From Burkholderiales bacterium (GTDB lineage Bacteria > Pseudomonadota > Gammaproteobacteria > Burkholderiales > Burkholderiaceae_C): DNA of 64,000 nt. The stretch covers positions 62,001 to 126,000 of the forward strand of contig JAFKGD010000014.1 of the NCBI GenBank assembly GCA_017307855.1. The letters run 5' to 3'. Made by a program: the position numbers and the translations under genes. Shown piece after piece: positions 43,101-52,484 of this stretch; the first letter of the stretch is position 1, and each line of letters begins with the position of its first letter. A model generated the notes under the pieces. The model ran no database searches. It was not told the origin of the DNA and saw only the letters and a program-made list of their open reading frames with translations.

Positions 43101-46100
43101 GCCCGGGCGGCGTGGTGACGGCGGCGGCAGGCGGCACGCAGGTGGGGCTGTCCATCGCGACGCTGGCGGCCGGCACTTCGTGCACGCTGTCGGTCAACGT
43201 CACCTCGACGGCCGTCGGCGGCATCACCAACTTCATCCCGAGCGGTGCGGTCACCACGTACCAGGGGCTGTCCAATGCGGGCCCGGCCACCACCAGCCTG
43301 ACCACGCAGAGCAACATCGGCGTGACCAAGCAGTTCACGCCCAACGTGGTCAAGCCCGGTGAGCGCTCGCGCCTGCGCATCACCTTCTACAACCCGACGG
43401 CACAGCCGCTGTCGGGCATCGCCACCACCGACAACCTGCCCGCCGGCGTCACCGTGCCCGCCGGGCCCGATCCGGTCACCACCTGCACGGGTGGATCGGT
43501 GACCTCGCCGACCGCGTCGTCGGTGAGCATCAGCGGCGCCACCCTGCCGGCCGCCTCGGGCGGCGTGCTGACCTCCTGCTACGCCGAGATCGACGTGGTG
43601 GTGGCCGCGCAGGGCGACTACGTCAACACCATTCCCATCGGCGGCGTGACGGCGTTCTCGGGCGGCAACACCGTCACCAATTCGCAACCCACCAGCGACA
43701 CGCTGCGCGCCAAGTCGCCGGTGGTCATCGCCAAGGCGATCCAGAACCTGACGCTCGACGCCGCGCCGGTGGCGCCTTTCACCGCCGGCACCGCCACACG
43801 CGCGCCCGGCCAGGCCGGCGTGCTCGCCATCCGCCTGACCAACCCCAACGCCGTGCCGCTGACAGCCGTCGGCTTCACCGACACGCTGCCCTCGGGGCTG
43901 GTGGTGGCCGCCACGCCGGGTGTGAGCAACACCTGCGCCGGCACGGTCACGGCCGACCCGTCGGGCACGCTGGTGCGGCTGGCTGGCGCAACGCTGGCAG
44001 CCAACGCCTCGTGCGTGGTGAACGTGAACGTGCTGAGCAACATCTCGGGCACCTACACCAACACCATTCCTGCCGGTGGCGTGACCACCTTCGAAGGCGT
44101 GACCAACGACGAGCCGACGCGTGCCCGCGTCATCGTCTCGGTGCCGCCGGGCGTGACCAAGCAGTTCGTTCCGGCCGTCATCCCGCCGGGCGGCACATCG
44201 CGCCTGACGATCTTCATCGCCAACGAGAACGCCTCGGCGCTCACGCTGACGTCCGCGCTCACAGACACCCTTCCCACGGTGCCGGGCCAGGTCCGCGTGG
44301 CCACGCCACCCAACGTGGTGAATTCGTGCCTGGGCCCGGGTGGCGTGGCTGCGCCCGCGGGTGCCACCAGCGTGGTGCTGTCCAGTAACTCCACCGTGCC
44401 TGCGGGCGGTTGCTCGATCGCGGTGGACGTGACGGCATCGTCGTCCGGCACGCACAACAACACCATCCCGGCCGGCGCACTGCAGACCAACCTGGGCGTG
44501 AACCCGCAGCCGGCCAATGCGCCGCTGGTGGTGAGCACGCTGGGCTACGTCTCGGGCCGCGTGTTCCAGGACAACAACACCGTGCCCAACGGCACCTATG
44601 AGTCGGGCACCGACACGCCGCTGGCCGGCGTGACGATCGAGCTGCGTGCCGGAGCCAGCTGCGCGGCGCCGCTGTACGCGGCGACCGGCTTCACCAACCC
44701 GGTGCTCACCGACGCGCTGGGCAACTACCTGTTCAGCAGCCTGCCGGCGGGCCCCTACAGCCTCTGCCAGCCCACGCAGCCGGCGGGCACCGCCAACGGC
44801 ATCACCACGGCCGGCACCCCGCAAGGCGGCGGCACGATCGGCACGGCCACGGGCGTGGCCACCGTGCCCAGCGCCATCACCAACCTGGTGCTGGCGGACC
44901 TGGGTGGCGGCGCCGTGTCGGGCTCCACCGGCAACAACTTCGCCGAAGTCGTGCTGTCGTCCATCTCGGGCACGGCCTTCATCGACATGAACAACAACGG
45001 CGTGCAGAACGGCGCCGACACGCCGCTGGCCGGCGTGACGATCGAACTGCTCGACGCCGGTGGCGGCGTGATCGCCACCACCACCACGGCCGCCGATGGC
45101 AGCTACAGCTTCACCGGCCTGCAGCCGGGCACCTACAGCGTGCGCCAGCCCACGCAGCCGCCGGGCACCTCGTCGGGCCTCACCGTGCCGGGCACGATCA
45201 ACGGCACGCCGGTGGGCACGGCCACCACGCCGGCCGTGACCGCCAGCCGCATCAGCAACATCGTGCTGCCGCCCAACGCGCAGTCGGTGCAGAACAACTT
45301 CGCCGAACTGCCCAACACCCGCACGGTGTCGGGCGCGGTGTTCCTCGACTACGACAACAACGGCCTGCTCGATGGTCCGTCCGACCATGGCCTGGGCGGC
45401 CAGGTGATCAACCTCACCGGCACCGACGTCAACGGCGGCACCGTCACGCGCACCACCACCACGGCCGCCGACGGCAGCTACAGCTTCACCGGCCTGCCCC
45501 CCGGCACCTATGCCGTGACGCAGCCGGCGCAGCCCACGGGCACCACCAACGGCATCACCACGCCCGGCTCGGCCGGCGGCACGGCCACGGGGCCGGCCAC
45601 CGCGCCCAGCGCGATCGCCAACATCGACCTGACGAGCACCCCGGTATCGGGCGGCAACAACTTCGCCGAAGTGCCCAACGCCGCGCCCGACCTGGCCATC
45701 AGCAAGACGCACGCGCCTTCGGCCTTCGCGGCCGGCGGCAACGTGGGCTACTACACGATCACGCCGCGCAACATCGGCCCGGTCGCCACCAGCGGCACGA
45801 TCACCATCACCGACACGCTGCCCGCGGGCATCACCGTGGCCGAGCCGGCCACGGGCACGGGCTGGGCCTGCGTGGGCGCGGTGGGCGCCAGCGTGGTGAC
45901 CTGCACCGGCACCACTCCCATCGCCGCCAACGCCGCCGGCGCGCCCATCACGCTGCGCGTGTCGGTGGCGCCGGCCGCGGTCGGCCAGGTGCTGGTCAAC
46001 CGCGTGCGCGTCGACGGCGGCGGCGAGCCGGCCGGCTTCGACGGCAACAACACGGCCGAAGACCCGGTGGCCGTCACCGCCGGCGCGGCCCTGTCGGGCC

Positions 46101-47884
46101 ACGTGTGGCGCGACACCAACCACGACCGCATTCGCGACCCGGGCGAGCCCCTGGTCGAAGGCTGGACGGTCGAGCTGCTCAACGGCGGCGTGGTCGTGGC
46201 CACCACCACCACCGATGCCGGCGGCGCCTACCGCTTCGAGGAACTCGCGCCGGGCAGTGGCTACACCGTCCGCTTCCGCGAACCCGGCACCGGCCGCCTG
46301 TATGGCCGCCCGGTGCCCAACGAGCGCGGCGTGGCCTACACCAGCGGCGTCACCAATGCATCGGCCAACCCGGCCGGCGCCGACAACACGCGCGGCGTGC
46401 TCGACGGCCTGACCCTGCTGGCCGGCGACAACGTGGTCGAGCAGAGCCTGCCGCTCGATCCGGCCGGCGTGGTGTATGACGCGATCACCCGCGCGCCGGT
46501 CAGCGGAGCGACCGTCACCATCAGCGGCCCGGCCGGCTTCACGGCGGCCAACGTCATCGGCGGCCAGCTGTCGCAGGTCACCGGTGCCACCGGCGCCTAC
46601 CAGTTCCTGCTGCTGCCGGGCGCGCCCGTGGGCACCTACACGCTCACCGTCACCGAGCCGCCGGGCTATGCGCCGGGTGTCTCGACGCTGATCCCGCCAT
46701 GCACGGCCACCCTCAACGTGCTGCCCGCGCCGCCCGATCCGGCGCTGGTGCAGAACGCCAACCAGGCACCCGACGCGGCCGCGCCGCTGCACGACCCGGC
46801 CACCTGCGCCGCCACTTCGGCGGGCCTGGGCGCCGGTGCCGGCAGCACGCAGTACTACCTGAGCTTCGAGCTGAACCCCGCGTTCCCGGGCGGATCGGCC
46901 AACCTGGTGAACAACCACATCCCGCTCGACCCGATGGGCGCGACCGGCTTCAGCATCACCAAGACCGGCGACAAGCGCGTGGTCGAAGTGGGCGACACCG
47001 TGCTCTACACGATCACCGTGCGCCGCACGCAGGGCGCGCCGATCCCGCAGATCACCGTGCACGACCGCCTGCCCGCCGGCTTCACGCTGGTGCCCGGCAC
47101 GGTGCGCGTGAACGGCGCAGCTGCGCCGAACCCCTCCGGCGGCGTCGGCCCGGTGCTGGGCTTCACCATCGGCGGCCTGCCGGTGGGCGGCAGCGCCACG
47201 CTGACCTACCGCGTCCGCGTGGGCGTGGGCAGCCAGCAGGGCACGGGCCTGAACATCGCGAAGGCCTACGGCTGCGCGGTGCCGGCCGGTTGCCTGGATG
47301 CGAACCAGAACCCGGTGCCCGCGAGCATCGCGTCGAACGAGGCGCGCTTCCAGGTCAAGGTGACCGGCGGCGTGTTCACCACCGAAGCCTGCGTGGTCGG
47401 CAAGATCTTCGTCGACTGCAACGGCAACCACATCCAGGACGCCGAAGAAGTCGGCATCCCCGGTGTGCGCCTGTACTTCCAGAGCGGCGACTGGCTCGTC
47501 AGCGACAGCGAGGGCAAATACAGCCAGTGCGGCCTGACGCCCAACAGCCACGTGCTGAAGGTCGACCCGCGCACGCTGCCCAAGGGCTCGCGCCTGGTCA
47601 CGTCGAGCAACCGCAACCTGGGTGACGGCAACAGCCTGTTCCTGGACATCAAGAACGGCGAACTGCACCGCGCCGACTTCATCGAGGGCAGCTGCGCCAA
47701 CCCGGTGATGGAGCAGGTGAAAGCGCGCCGCGCCCAGGGCGAGGTGCGTTCGGTGCAGACCGAGAGGAAGGGCGGCCCGGCGCTGCGCTTCGAGAGCCGG
47801 CCGCTGACCGCGCCACGGCAGGCCACCGACTCCGCCAACCAGCCCATCGTGCAGCCGCGCGCAGGAGATGCACGTGCACGCTAA
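40139..47884 (+). CDS. Giant DUF11/SdrD-B repeat surface protein
   Basis: A frame of 2,581 residues. After an exported N terminus (signal-like GVATLLAAASTSALADLGAS), about ten DUF11-like beta-sandwich repeats of 130-150 residues fill residues 40-1465, each ending near a motif such as YTNTIPAGGVTTFEGVTN. Then come three SdrD-B-like domains (about 1469, 1609, 1727; GAVFLDYDNNGLLDG type), a DUF11 domain (1849), a fourth SdrD-B-like domain (1982), a Cna-B-like segment (2111), a DUF11 domain (2272) and a Cys-containing end domain (2417; CVVGKIFVDCNGNHIQDAEE). No LPxTG or autotransporter barrel is present. The start is uncertain: GTG 40139 gives an odd 33-residue leader; TTG 40223 would begin a normal signal peptide. 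It leads a three-gene set with a barrel and an OmpA protein. Confidence 0.85.
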   Translation: MKNAALSKFVVSIQFWVVSFTTKHICRYLRQWGVATLLAAASTSALADLGASVTLVTGDPTSIYPGQVTRLQITLSNSDPGNSLINVGFANSLPVTTAPNGLKVAGPVSYVCTDPASGPVATTGTLTATVNTRNIALAGATIPAASGGTDGICVIEIPVTAGTSSGAQATYVYSIASGAVTGNPSSAPGATLANSGTVQQSIPVNALSRPTISKSALNSPPLTLGGASRQLTVTLSNTNPVPISGFSIEDVFPTAGTPAAPIIVLANPPLGASTCTSGPAPVVTGAAGAGSFAATGTIPANGSCTLRVNVVAAQTAGDYQVSANNTINGTSQFSNDLGITAANASAAVSVRSPLRVSKTVNSGSLASGENGSFTVTLFNDGADPLTNVAFNDNPIDGSGAAGYGLKLNGAPTTSCAPATVTAIGDTGVSLSGATIPAAGSCTVTIPFTGTVQQANTARSYTNTLAQGAVTVGSPVNTAIVSQAASATTTVYQSLFVRKESSPTTAAPGSPVRYRVTVENWTPGALANVRVTDSFTQGQTFLTGTIGGQNFTPTVTPTGACVGVTTASTTGATSPQFVIASVPGRPDVNTPGTCTIEFWAMIPPTAAPGSTFGNTIAAGGVCYGVAPAEVCNTNNTPATTGSVGAVLSLAKSFSPAGPLPEGTVSRVTLTLNNRSAQPLTGVTLGDNLPLSGINQMRVANPANAATTCTGAPVITAVPGETSVSMNGATVPARADGGLGALGTCTMVVDVVAGAGTYPNIGTASGTATRSDGTSEGLPAVNSPQATLVYNSVISATKAFAPSSITSGGRSTVTIRLVNSGAVALSGVAVNDPLPAGMVLADPPSAYTTCAGSTAITAAAGASSALLSGANVAGNGSCEFIFDVEATGSANWVNTIPAGNITAAGGITNQTPVSATLTYNPPSGLTVTKTSNPSTLTFPGQTSRLTITLTAGTQSVTGLAVTDYFTADGTAGAAPNGMAIAPTPSAATTCPGGVVTAAAGGTQVGLSIATLAAGTSCTLSVNVTSTAVGGITNFIPSGAVTTYQGLSNAGPATTSLTTQSNIGVTKQFTPNVVKPGERSRLRITFYNPTAQPLSGIATTDNLPAGVTVPAGPDPVTTCTGGSVTSPTASSVSISGATLPAASGGVLTSCYAEIDVVVAAQGDYVNTIPIGGVTAFSGGNTVTNSQPTSDTLRAKSPVVIAKAIQNLTLDAAPVAPFTAGTATRAPGQAGVLAIRLTNPNAVPLTAVGFTDTLPSGLVVAATPGVSNTCAGTVTADPSGTLVRLAGATLAANASCVVNVNVLSNISGTYTNTIPAGGVTTFEGVTNDEPTRARVIVSVPPGVTKQFVPAVIPPGGTSRLTIFIANENASALTLTSALTDTLPTVPGQVRVATPPNVVNSCLGPGGVAAPAGATSVVLSSNSTVPAGGCSIAVDVTASSSGTHNNTIPAGALQTNLGVNPQPANAPLVVSTLGYVSGRVFQDNNTVPNGTYESGTDTPLAGVTIELRAGASCAAPLYAATGFTNPVLTDALGNYLFSSLPAGPYSLCQPTQPAGTANGITTAGTPQGGGTIGTATGVATVPSAITNLVLADLGGGAVSGSTGNNFAEVVLSSISGTAFIDMNNNGVQNGADTPLAGVTIELLDAGGGVIATTTTAADGSYSFTGLQPGTYSVRQPTQPPGTSSGLTVPGTINGTPVGTATTPAVTASRISNIVLPPNAQSVQNNFAELPNTRTVSGAVFLDYDNNGLLDGPSDHGLGGQVINLTGTDVNGGTVTRTTTTAADGSYSFTGLPPGTYAVTQPAQPTGTTNGITTPGSAGGTATGPATAPSAIANIDLTSTPVSGGNNFAEVPNAAPDLAISKTHAPSAFAAGGNVGYYTITPRNIGPVATSGTITITDTLPAGITVAEPATGTGWACVGAVGASVVTCTGTTPIAANAAGAPITLRVSVAPAAVGQVLVNRVRVDGGGEPAGFDGNNTAEDPVAVTAGAALSGHVWRDTNHDRIRDPGEPLVEGWTVELLNGGVVVATTTTDAGGAYRFEELAPGSGYTVRFREPGTGRLYGRPVPNERGVAYTSGVTNASANPAGADNTRGVLDGLTLLAGDNVVEQSLPLDPAGVVYDAITRAPVSGATVTISGPAGFTAANVIGGQLSQVTGATGAYQFLLLPGAPVGTYTLTVTEPPGYAPGVSTLIPPCTATLNVLPAPPDPALVQNANQAPDAAAPLHDPATCAATSAGLGAGAGSTQYYLSFELNPAFPGGSANLVNNHIPLDPMGATGFSITKTGDKRVVEVGDTVLYTITVRRTQGAPIPQITVHDRLPAGFTLVPGTVRVNGAAAPNPSGGVGPVLGFTIGGLPVGGSATLTYRVRVGVGSQQGTGLNIAKAYGCAVPAGCLDANQNPVPASIASNEARFQVKVTGGVFTTEACVVGKIFVDCNGNHIQDAEEVGIPGVRLYFQSGDWLVSDSEGKYSQCGLTPNSHVLKVDPRTLPKGSRLVTSSNRNLGDGNSLFLDIKNGELHRADFIEGSCANPVMEQVKARRAQGEVRSVQTERKGGPALRFESRPLTAPRQATDSANQPIVQPRAGDARAR

Positions 47885-50800
47885 ACCGAACCTGATTGCC
47901 GCGCCCATGCGTTCCTCTTCCTGCCCCGTCGCCCGCGCCGCGCTGGCCGTCGCCGTCGCCGCCGCGCTCGCGCACGGCCTGCCTGCACTGGCGGCCGATG
48001 CGGCCGAGCCCCTGCCCGCCGACAGCACCGGCTACGCGCCGGTGGGCGCCCCCGGCCGCACCAGCGTCAACGGTGTGGCGCTGCCGCTCTATCCGATGGC
48101 CGATCCGCGCGCCGCCGGCCTGGGCCAGGCCAGCAGCGTGCTGTCGGGCCAGTCGGGCGCGGTGGACTACGCCGCCGCGCGCGCCGCCGCCCGCCTCGTC
48201 GTCGAGGTGGAGCGCAACGCCGTGCCGGCCGACGGCCAGACGCCGGTCGAGGTGACCGTGCGCGTGATGGGTGCCGATGGCCGCCCGCTCACGGGCACCG
48301 TCTTCGCCACGATCGAGCACAGCGGCGGACGCGTGCTGTTGGACGGTGCGAAGACCGACGAGAAAGGTCCGCTCGGCCGAGACGCCGACCGCGTCACCCC
48401 CGGCGTGCAACTGCCGGTGCAGGATGGCGTGGCGCGCTTCCGCCTGCTCGCACCCATGACCGCGCAGGACGTGCAACTGCGCGTGACCGTCGGCGGCCAG
48501 GAAGCCGCCGGCGTGGTGAGCTTCGTGCCCGAGATGCGCGACATGGTGGCCGCCGGCCTGATCGACGGCATCATCAACTTCCGTGGCCGCACCAGCGGCG
48601 TGATGACGCCCGCGCGCCACGAAGACGCGTTCGACCGCGAGATCCGCATGTGGAGCCGCCAGTTCGAAGGCGGCAAGTCGTCGGCCGCCGCGCGCGCCGC
48701 CTTCTTCCTCAAGGGCACCGTCCAGGGCAAGTACCTGCTGACGGCGGCTTACGACTCCGACAAGGAAACGCGCTCGCGCCTGTTGCGCGACATCCGCGCC
48801 GAAGAGTTCTACCCCGTGTACGGCGATGCCTCGCTGCGCGGGCGCGACGCCATCTCCGACAGCCGCCTCTACGTGCGCATCGACGAGAACCGCAACTACC
48901 TGCTGTGGGGTGACTTCTCCACCGGGGACGGCTTCACGCAGATGCGCGGCGGCGGCGCCACCGCGCCGCTGGCGCAGCGCAGCCTGGGCAACTACAACCG
49001 CACGGCCACGGGCGTGCGCTACCACCACGACGAGAACGGCCTGGTGGGCAACGTGTTCGCCTTCCGCGACACGCTGGTGCAGGTGGTGGAAGAGTTCGCG
49101 AGCCAGGGCAGCGGCCCGTACGGCCTGCGCAACAACGCGGTGCTCGAAGGCACCGAGAAGGTCGAGGTCATCGTGCGCGACCGCGACCAGCCCTCGCGCA
49201 TCCTGTCGGCCACGCCGCTCGCGCTGGGCGCCGACTACACGTTCGAGCCGTTCTCGGGCCGCATCCTGCTGGCCACTTTCCTGCCGTCCACCGACTCCAG
49301 CCTCAACCCGGTGTCGCTGCGCGTGACCTACGAGGTGGACCAGGGCGGCGACCCGTTCTGGGTGGTGGGCGCCGACGGCCAGCTGCGCGTGAGCGAGACG
49401 GTGGAGATCGGCGGCTCGGTGGTCAAGGACGACAACCCGCTGGCCGGCCGCAACATGGCCAGCGCCAACATCGGCTGGCGCATCTCGCCCGAAACCATGG
49501 TGGTGGCCGAAGTGGCGCGCACCAGCAGCGAGGTCAACACCAACCCCGTCAACCAGTCGTCGCTGCCCGGCATGGCCGGCCGCTCGGGCGACGTGTCGGG
49601 CAACGCATGGCGCCTGGAGATGGCGCACAAGGGCGAGCGCACCGAGGCCACGGCCTTCATCGGGCGCAGCGACACCACGTTCGACAACCTCTCGGCACCG
49701 CTCACGGGCGGGCGCGGCGAGGCCAGCCTGTACGGCGCCTACCAGCTCACCGAGGGTGTCAAGCTCTACGCCCAGGCGCAGCGCAGCGAGGACCGCAACC
49801 CCGGCGCGTCCGACCGCAGCTCGGCGCAACTGGGCGCGGCTTTCAGCCTGACCGACCGCCTCACGCTCGACGTCGGCCTGCGCGCCATCCGCGAATCGGC
49901 GGGCACGACGACGGCGCTGTTCTCCACGCCGTTCTCCTCCACGCTGGGCCTCACGGGCAGCATCGCCACCGGCTCGGGCGGCAGCGCCGTCGGCTTCGGC
50001 ACGCAGGTGATCGACCCGGTGAGCGGCCTGCCGGTCATCGTCTCGGGCACCAGCCTGGGCGGCAGCACCTACGTCAACCCCACCGACATCAGCAGCGAGA
50101 CGGTGCGCGTGGGCCTGGGCTTCCGCTACAGCGAACGCCTCACGCTCGGCGGCGAGGTGGAGCACGATATCGGTGGCGAATCGCGCCGGCGCATCGCGCT
50201 GGGCGGCGACTACCAGATCGCCGAGCGCACGCGCCTGTACGGCCGCTACGAACGCCAGACCGGCCTGGCCAGCCCCAACGCGCTGACCACCGGCCTGCGC
50301 GAGAGCGATGCCTTCGTGTTCGGCGTGAACTCGACCTACCTCAAGGACACGCAGCTGTTCAGCGAGTACCGCCTGCGCGATGCCGTGAGCGGGCGCGACC
50401 TGCAGATGGCCTCGGGCGTGCGCAACATGTGGGACCTCGCCACGGGCCTGCGCCTGAACACGGCGCTCGAACGCGTGCGCGTGGTCTCGGGCGATTCGCC
50501 CGATGCCTGGGCCACCTCGGTGGGCGTGGACTGGTTCGCCAATCCGCTGTGGCGCGCGTCCACCAAGGTCGAATACCGCCGCTCGGGCGACATCGAGACC
50601 ACGCCCGCCAACGAAGGCTTCGACACCACGCTGTGGCAGGCCATGGTCGCGCGCAAGCTCGACCGCGACTGGACGCTGCTGGCGCGCAACTACCTGCTGC
50701 GCACCGCCTACGACGCGCGCGGCGGCGTGCTGCAGAACCGCGCGCAACTCGGCGTGGCCTACCGCGACACCGATACCAACCGCGTCAACGCGCTGGCCAA

Positions 50801-51287
50801 GTACGAGTACAAGACCGAGCGCGACGCCAGCAACGCCAGCGTGGGCACGCTCGCCTCGCGCGCGCACATCGTCTCGCTGCATGCCGACTACCACCCCTCG
50901 CGGCCGTGGTGGATGACCGGCCGCGCCGCCGGCAAGTGGCAGGCCGACCGCTTCGAGAACGGCGTTCGCGACCGCTTCAACGCGCAACTGCTCTCGGGCC
51001 GCATCGTCTACGACATCACCGAGAAGTGGGATGTCGGTGTGATGACAGCGGTGCAGTTCGGTCAGCGCGGTGCACGCCAGAGCGCCTATGGCGTCGAGGC
51101 CGGCTACCAGCTCAGCCAGAACCTGTGGCTGTCGGTGGGCTACAACCGCGCCGGCTTCTCGGCCGACCGCGACCTGGCGGGCTACGAATACACCCGCTCG
51201 GGCGTCTACCTGCGCCTGCGCTTCAAGTTCGACGAAGACCTCTTCGCCACCCGCAACCCGTCCGTGAACCCCGTTGCGGCACGCTGA
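47874..51287 (+). CDS. Large outer-membrane beta-barrel with N-terminal Ig-like domain
   Basis: A protein of about 1,137 residues. I chose GTG 47874 because AGGAG lies six bases before it; ATG 47868 touches the ribosome site. A signal peptide (RAALAVAVAAALAHGLPALA) precedes an Ig-like domain (about residues 105-210: VEVERNAVPADGQTPVEVTV, TVFATIEHSGGRVLLDG). After GIINFRGRTSG, alternating strands run to the C terminus, including LYVRIDENRNYLLWGDFST and SGVYLRLRFKFDEDLF. There is no TonB box or plug. It overlaps the DUF11 gene by 11 bp and is followed after 19 bp by an OmpA-family gene. It may anchor or export the DUF11 protein. No known family is firmly recognised. Confidence 0.8.
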   Translation: MHAKPNLIAAPMRSSSCPVARAALAVAVAAALAHGLPALAADAAEPLPADSTGYAPVGAPGRTSVNGVALPLYPMADPRAAGLGQASSVLSGQSGAVDYAAARAAARLVVEVERNAVPADGQTPVEVTVRVMGADGRPLTGTVFATIEHSGGRVLLDGAKTDEKGPLGRDADRVTPGVQLPVQDGVARFRLLAPMTAQDVQLRVTVGGQEAAGVVSFVPEMRDMVAAGLIDGIINFRGRTSGVMTPARHEDAFDREIRMWSRQFEGGKSSAAARAAFFLKGTVQGKYLLTAAYDSDKETRSRLLRDIRAEEFYPVYGDASLRGRDAISDSRLYVRIDENRNYLLWGDFSTGDGFTQMRGGGATAPLAQRSLGNYNRTATGVRYHHDENGLVGNVFAFRDTLVQVVEEFASQGSGPYGLRNNAVLEGTEKVEVIVRDRDQPSRILSATPLALGADYTFEPFSGRILLATFLPSTDSSLNPVSLRVTYEVDQGGDPFWVVGADGQLRVSETVEIGGSVVKDDNPLAGRNMASANIGWRISPETMVVAEVARTSSEVNTNPVNQSSLPGMAGRSGDVSGNAWRLEMAHKGERTEATAFIGRSDTTFDNLSAPLTGGRGEASLYGAYQLTEGVKLYAQAQRSEDRNPGASDRSSAQLGAAFSLTDRLTLDVGLRAIRESAGTTTALFSTPFSSTLGLTGSIATGSGGSAVGFGTQVIDPVSGLPVIVSGTSLGGSTYVNPTDISSETVRVGLGFRYSERLTLGGEVEHDIGGESRRRIALGGDYQIAERTRLYGRYERQTGLASPNALTTGLRESDAFVFGVNSTYLKDTQLFSEYRLRDAVSGRDLQMASGVRNMWDLATGLRLNTALERVRVVSGDSPDAWATSVGVDWFANPLWRASTKVEYRRSGDIETTPANEGFDTTLWQAMVARKLDRDWTLLARNYLLRTAYDARGGVLQNRAQLGVAYRDTDTNRVNALAKYEYKTERDASNASVGTLASRAHIVSLHADYHPSRPWWMTGRAAGKWQADRFENGVRDRFNAQLLSGRIVYDITEKWDVGVMTAVQFGQRGARQSAYGVEAGYQLSQNLWLSVGYNRAGFSADRDLAGYEYTRSGVYLRLRFKFDEDLFATRNPSVNPVAAR

Positions 51288-51306
51288 CATCCGGAGCATT
51301 CCAGCC

Positions 51307-52338
51307 ATGAACCTCTCCCGTTCCCTCCTGTCCCTGGCGCTCGCGCTGTCGGCGTCGGCCGTGTTCGCGCAGGCACCGCAGCTGCGACCGCAGGCCGAGC
51401 GCATCACCGACGAAGCCATCCAGGCCGACCACGCCACCTTCGAGGCGCAGCAGTTGCGCCTGCGCCGCCTCAACGAAGGCGGCCGCGTGCAGGCCGATTA
51501 CCACCTCTCCAAGGCGCAGTGCTGGCTCGACGTGTCCTTCCACGAATACACGCGCAACGACCGCAGCGCCTTCCCGCAGCAGGCGCTGGAGCAATCCGCG
51601 CGGCTGGCCACGGCGATGGAGAACAAGGTCTCGCCGCTGCCGTTCGATACCCCGCACGTCAATGGCGCCGAGCCCATCCGCCCCGACCTGTGGGCGCGCG
51701 CCGGCGCGCTGCGCCAGCACGGGGGTTTCCAGTGCGCGCAGCAGGCCACGGCCTGCGGCGAGGTGGAACTGGTGCACGCCGCCAACGAAAACACGCAGCA
51801 GGGTTGGCGCCATGCACGGCCCTATGTGCAGATGGCCGAAGACCGCCTTGCGCTGGCCGAGCAACAGGCCGCCGCCTGCCTGCCGCCGCCGCGCGCCCCG
51901 GCGCCCGCGCCTGTCGTGGTGCCCGCACCGGCGCCGGCCGCCGTGAGCCTGGACGCACGCGTGCTGTTCGCCTTCGACAAAGCGGGCCGCGATGACATCC
52001 GCCCCGAAAGCCTGGTGGCCCTGCGCCGTCTGGCCGACGACATCCGTGCGCGCGGCGTGCGCGTCGAATCGTTGCAGCTCACCGGCCATGCCGACCGGCT
52101 CAACAGCACCGGCAATGCCGGCTACAACGTCGAACTCTCGCGCCAGCGCGTCGAGACCGTGCGCGCCCTGCTGACCGAACTCGGCGTGGTGGCCGCCACC
52201 GTCCAGGCCCAGCCGCGCGGCGATACGCAGCCCGTGGATGCCTGCACCGGCCCGTTCGCCAGCCGCGATGCGCTGCAGGACTGTCTGCTGGTCAACCGGC
52301 GCGTCGACGTCGTCGTGCGTGGCAGCGCACGCCCCTGA
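51307..52338 (+). CDS. OmpA-family peptidoglycan-binding outer-membrane protein
   Basis: A 343-residue exported protein. A signal peptide (LLSLALALSASAVFAQ) leads to a helical region (about residues 20-190) with repeated heptad-like LRRLNEGG and HEYTRNDRS segments and six or so cysteines. A Pro/Ala linker (APAPAPVVVPAPAPAAV) precedes the C-terminal OmpA domain: VLFAFDKAGRDDIRPESLVA, LTGHADRLNSTGNAGYNVEL and SRQRVETVRALL, the peptidoglycan-binding signature. Third gene of the DUF11/barrel set, suggesting it ties the surface assembly to the cell wall. Confidence 0.9.
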   Translation: MNLSRSLLSLALALSASAVFAQAPQLRPQAERITDEAIQADHATFEAQQLRLRRLNEGGRVQADYHLSKAQCWLDVSFHEYTRNDRSAFPQQALEQSARLATAMENKVSPLPFDTPHVNGAEPIRPDLWARAGALRQHGGFQCAQQATACGEVELVHAANENTQQGWRHARPYVQMAEDRLALAEQQAAACLPPPRAPAPAPVVVPAPAPAAVSLDARVLFAFDKAGRDDIRPESLVALRRLADDIRARGVRVESLQLTGHADRLNSTGNAGYNVELSRQRVETVRALLTELGVVAATVQAQPRGDTQPVDACTGPFASRDALQDCLLVNRRVDVVVRGSARP

Positions 52339-52399
52339 AGGCCATGAAGAGGGCAGGCGTCACAGCTCGTTACGGTGATTTGGGGGTCGAGGGTACCGA

Positions 52400-52415
52400 T
52401 GCGTCATTTGACGCA
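52400..52415. promoter_or_regulatory. Perfect palindrome upstream of the response regulator
   Basis: TGCGTCA-TT-TGACGCA, 7-bp arms with a 2-bp centre, lies about 70 bp before the chosen start of the response-regulator gene. Candidate operator, perhaps autoregulatory. Confidence 0.4.
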
Positions 52416-52484
52416 ACGGGCTCGCCGACAATCGTCCGTGCGTCTTCCCTGCCGGGCAGATTCGACCATCCCCGTCTTGCTGGC

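Noticed and set aside
42872..48028. 1,718-codon open frame antisense to the DUF11 gene
   Set aside because: It is Arg/Ala/Gly/His-rich, without domains, and mirrors the codon pattern of the real gene on the other strand; long antisense frames are common in high-GC repeat genes.
47679..51473. 1,264-codon open frame antisense to the barrel gene
   Set aside because: Same composition artefact; no motif, signal or membrane pattern, while the plus strand codes a clear barrel.
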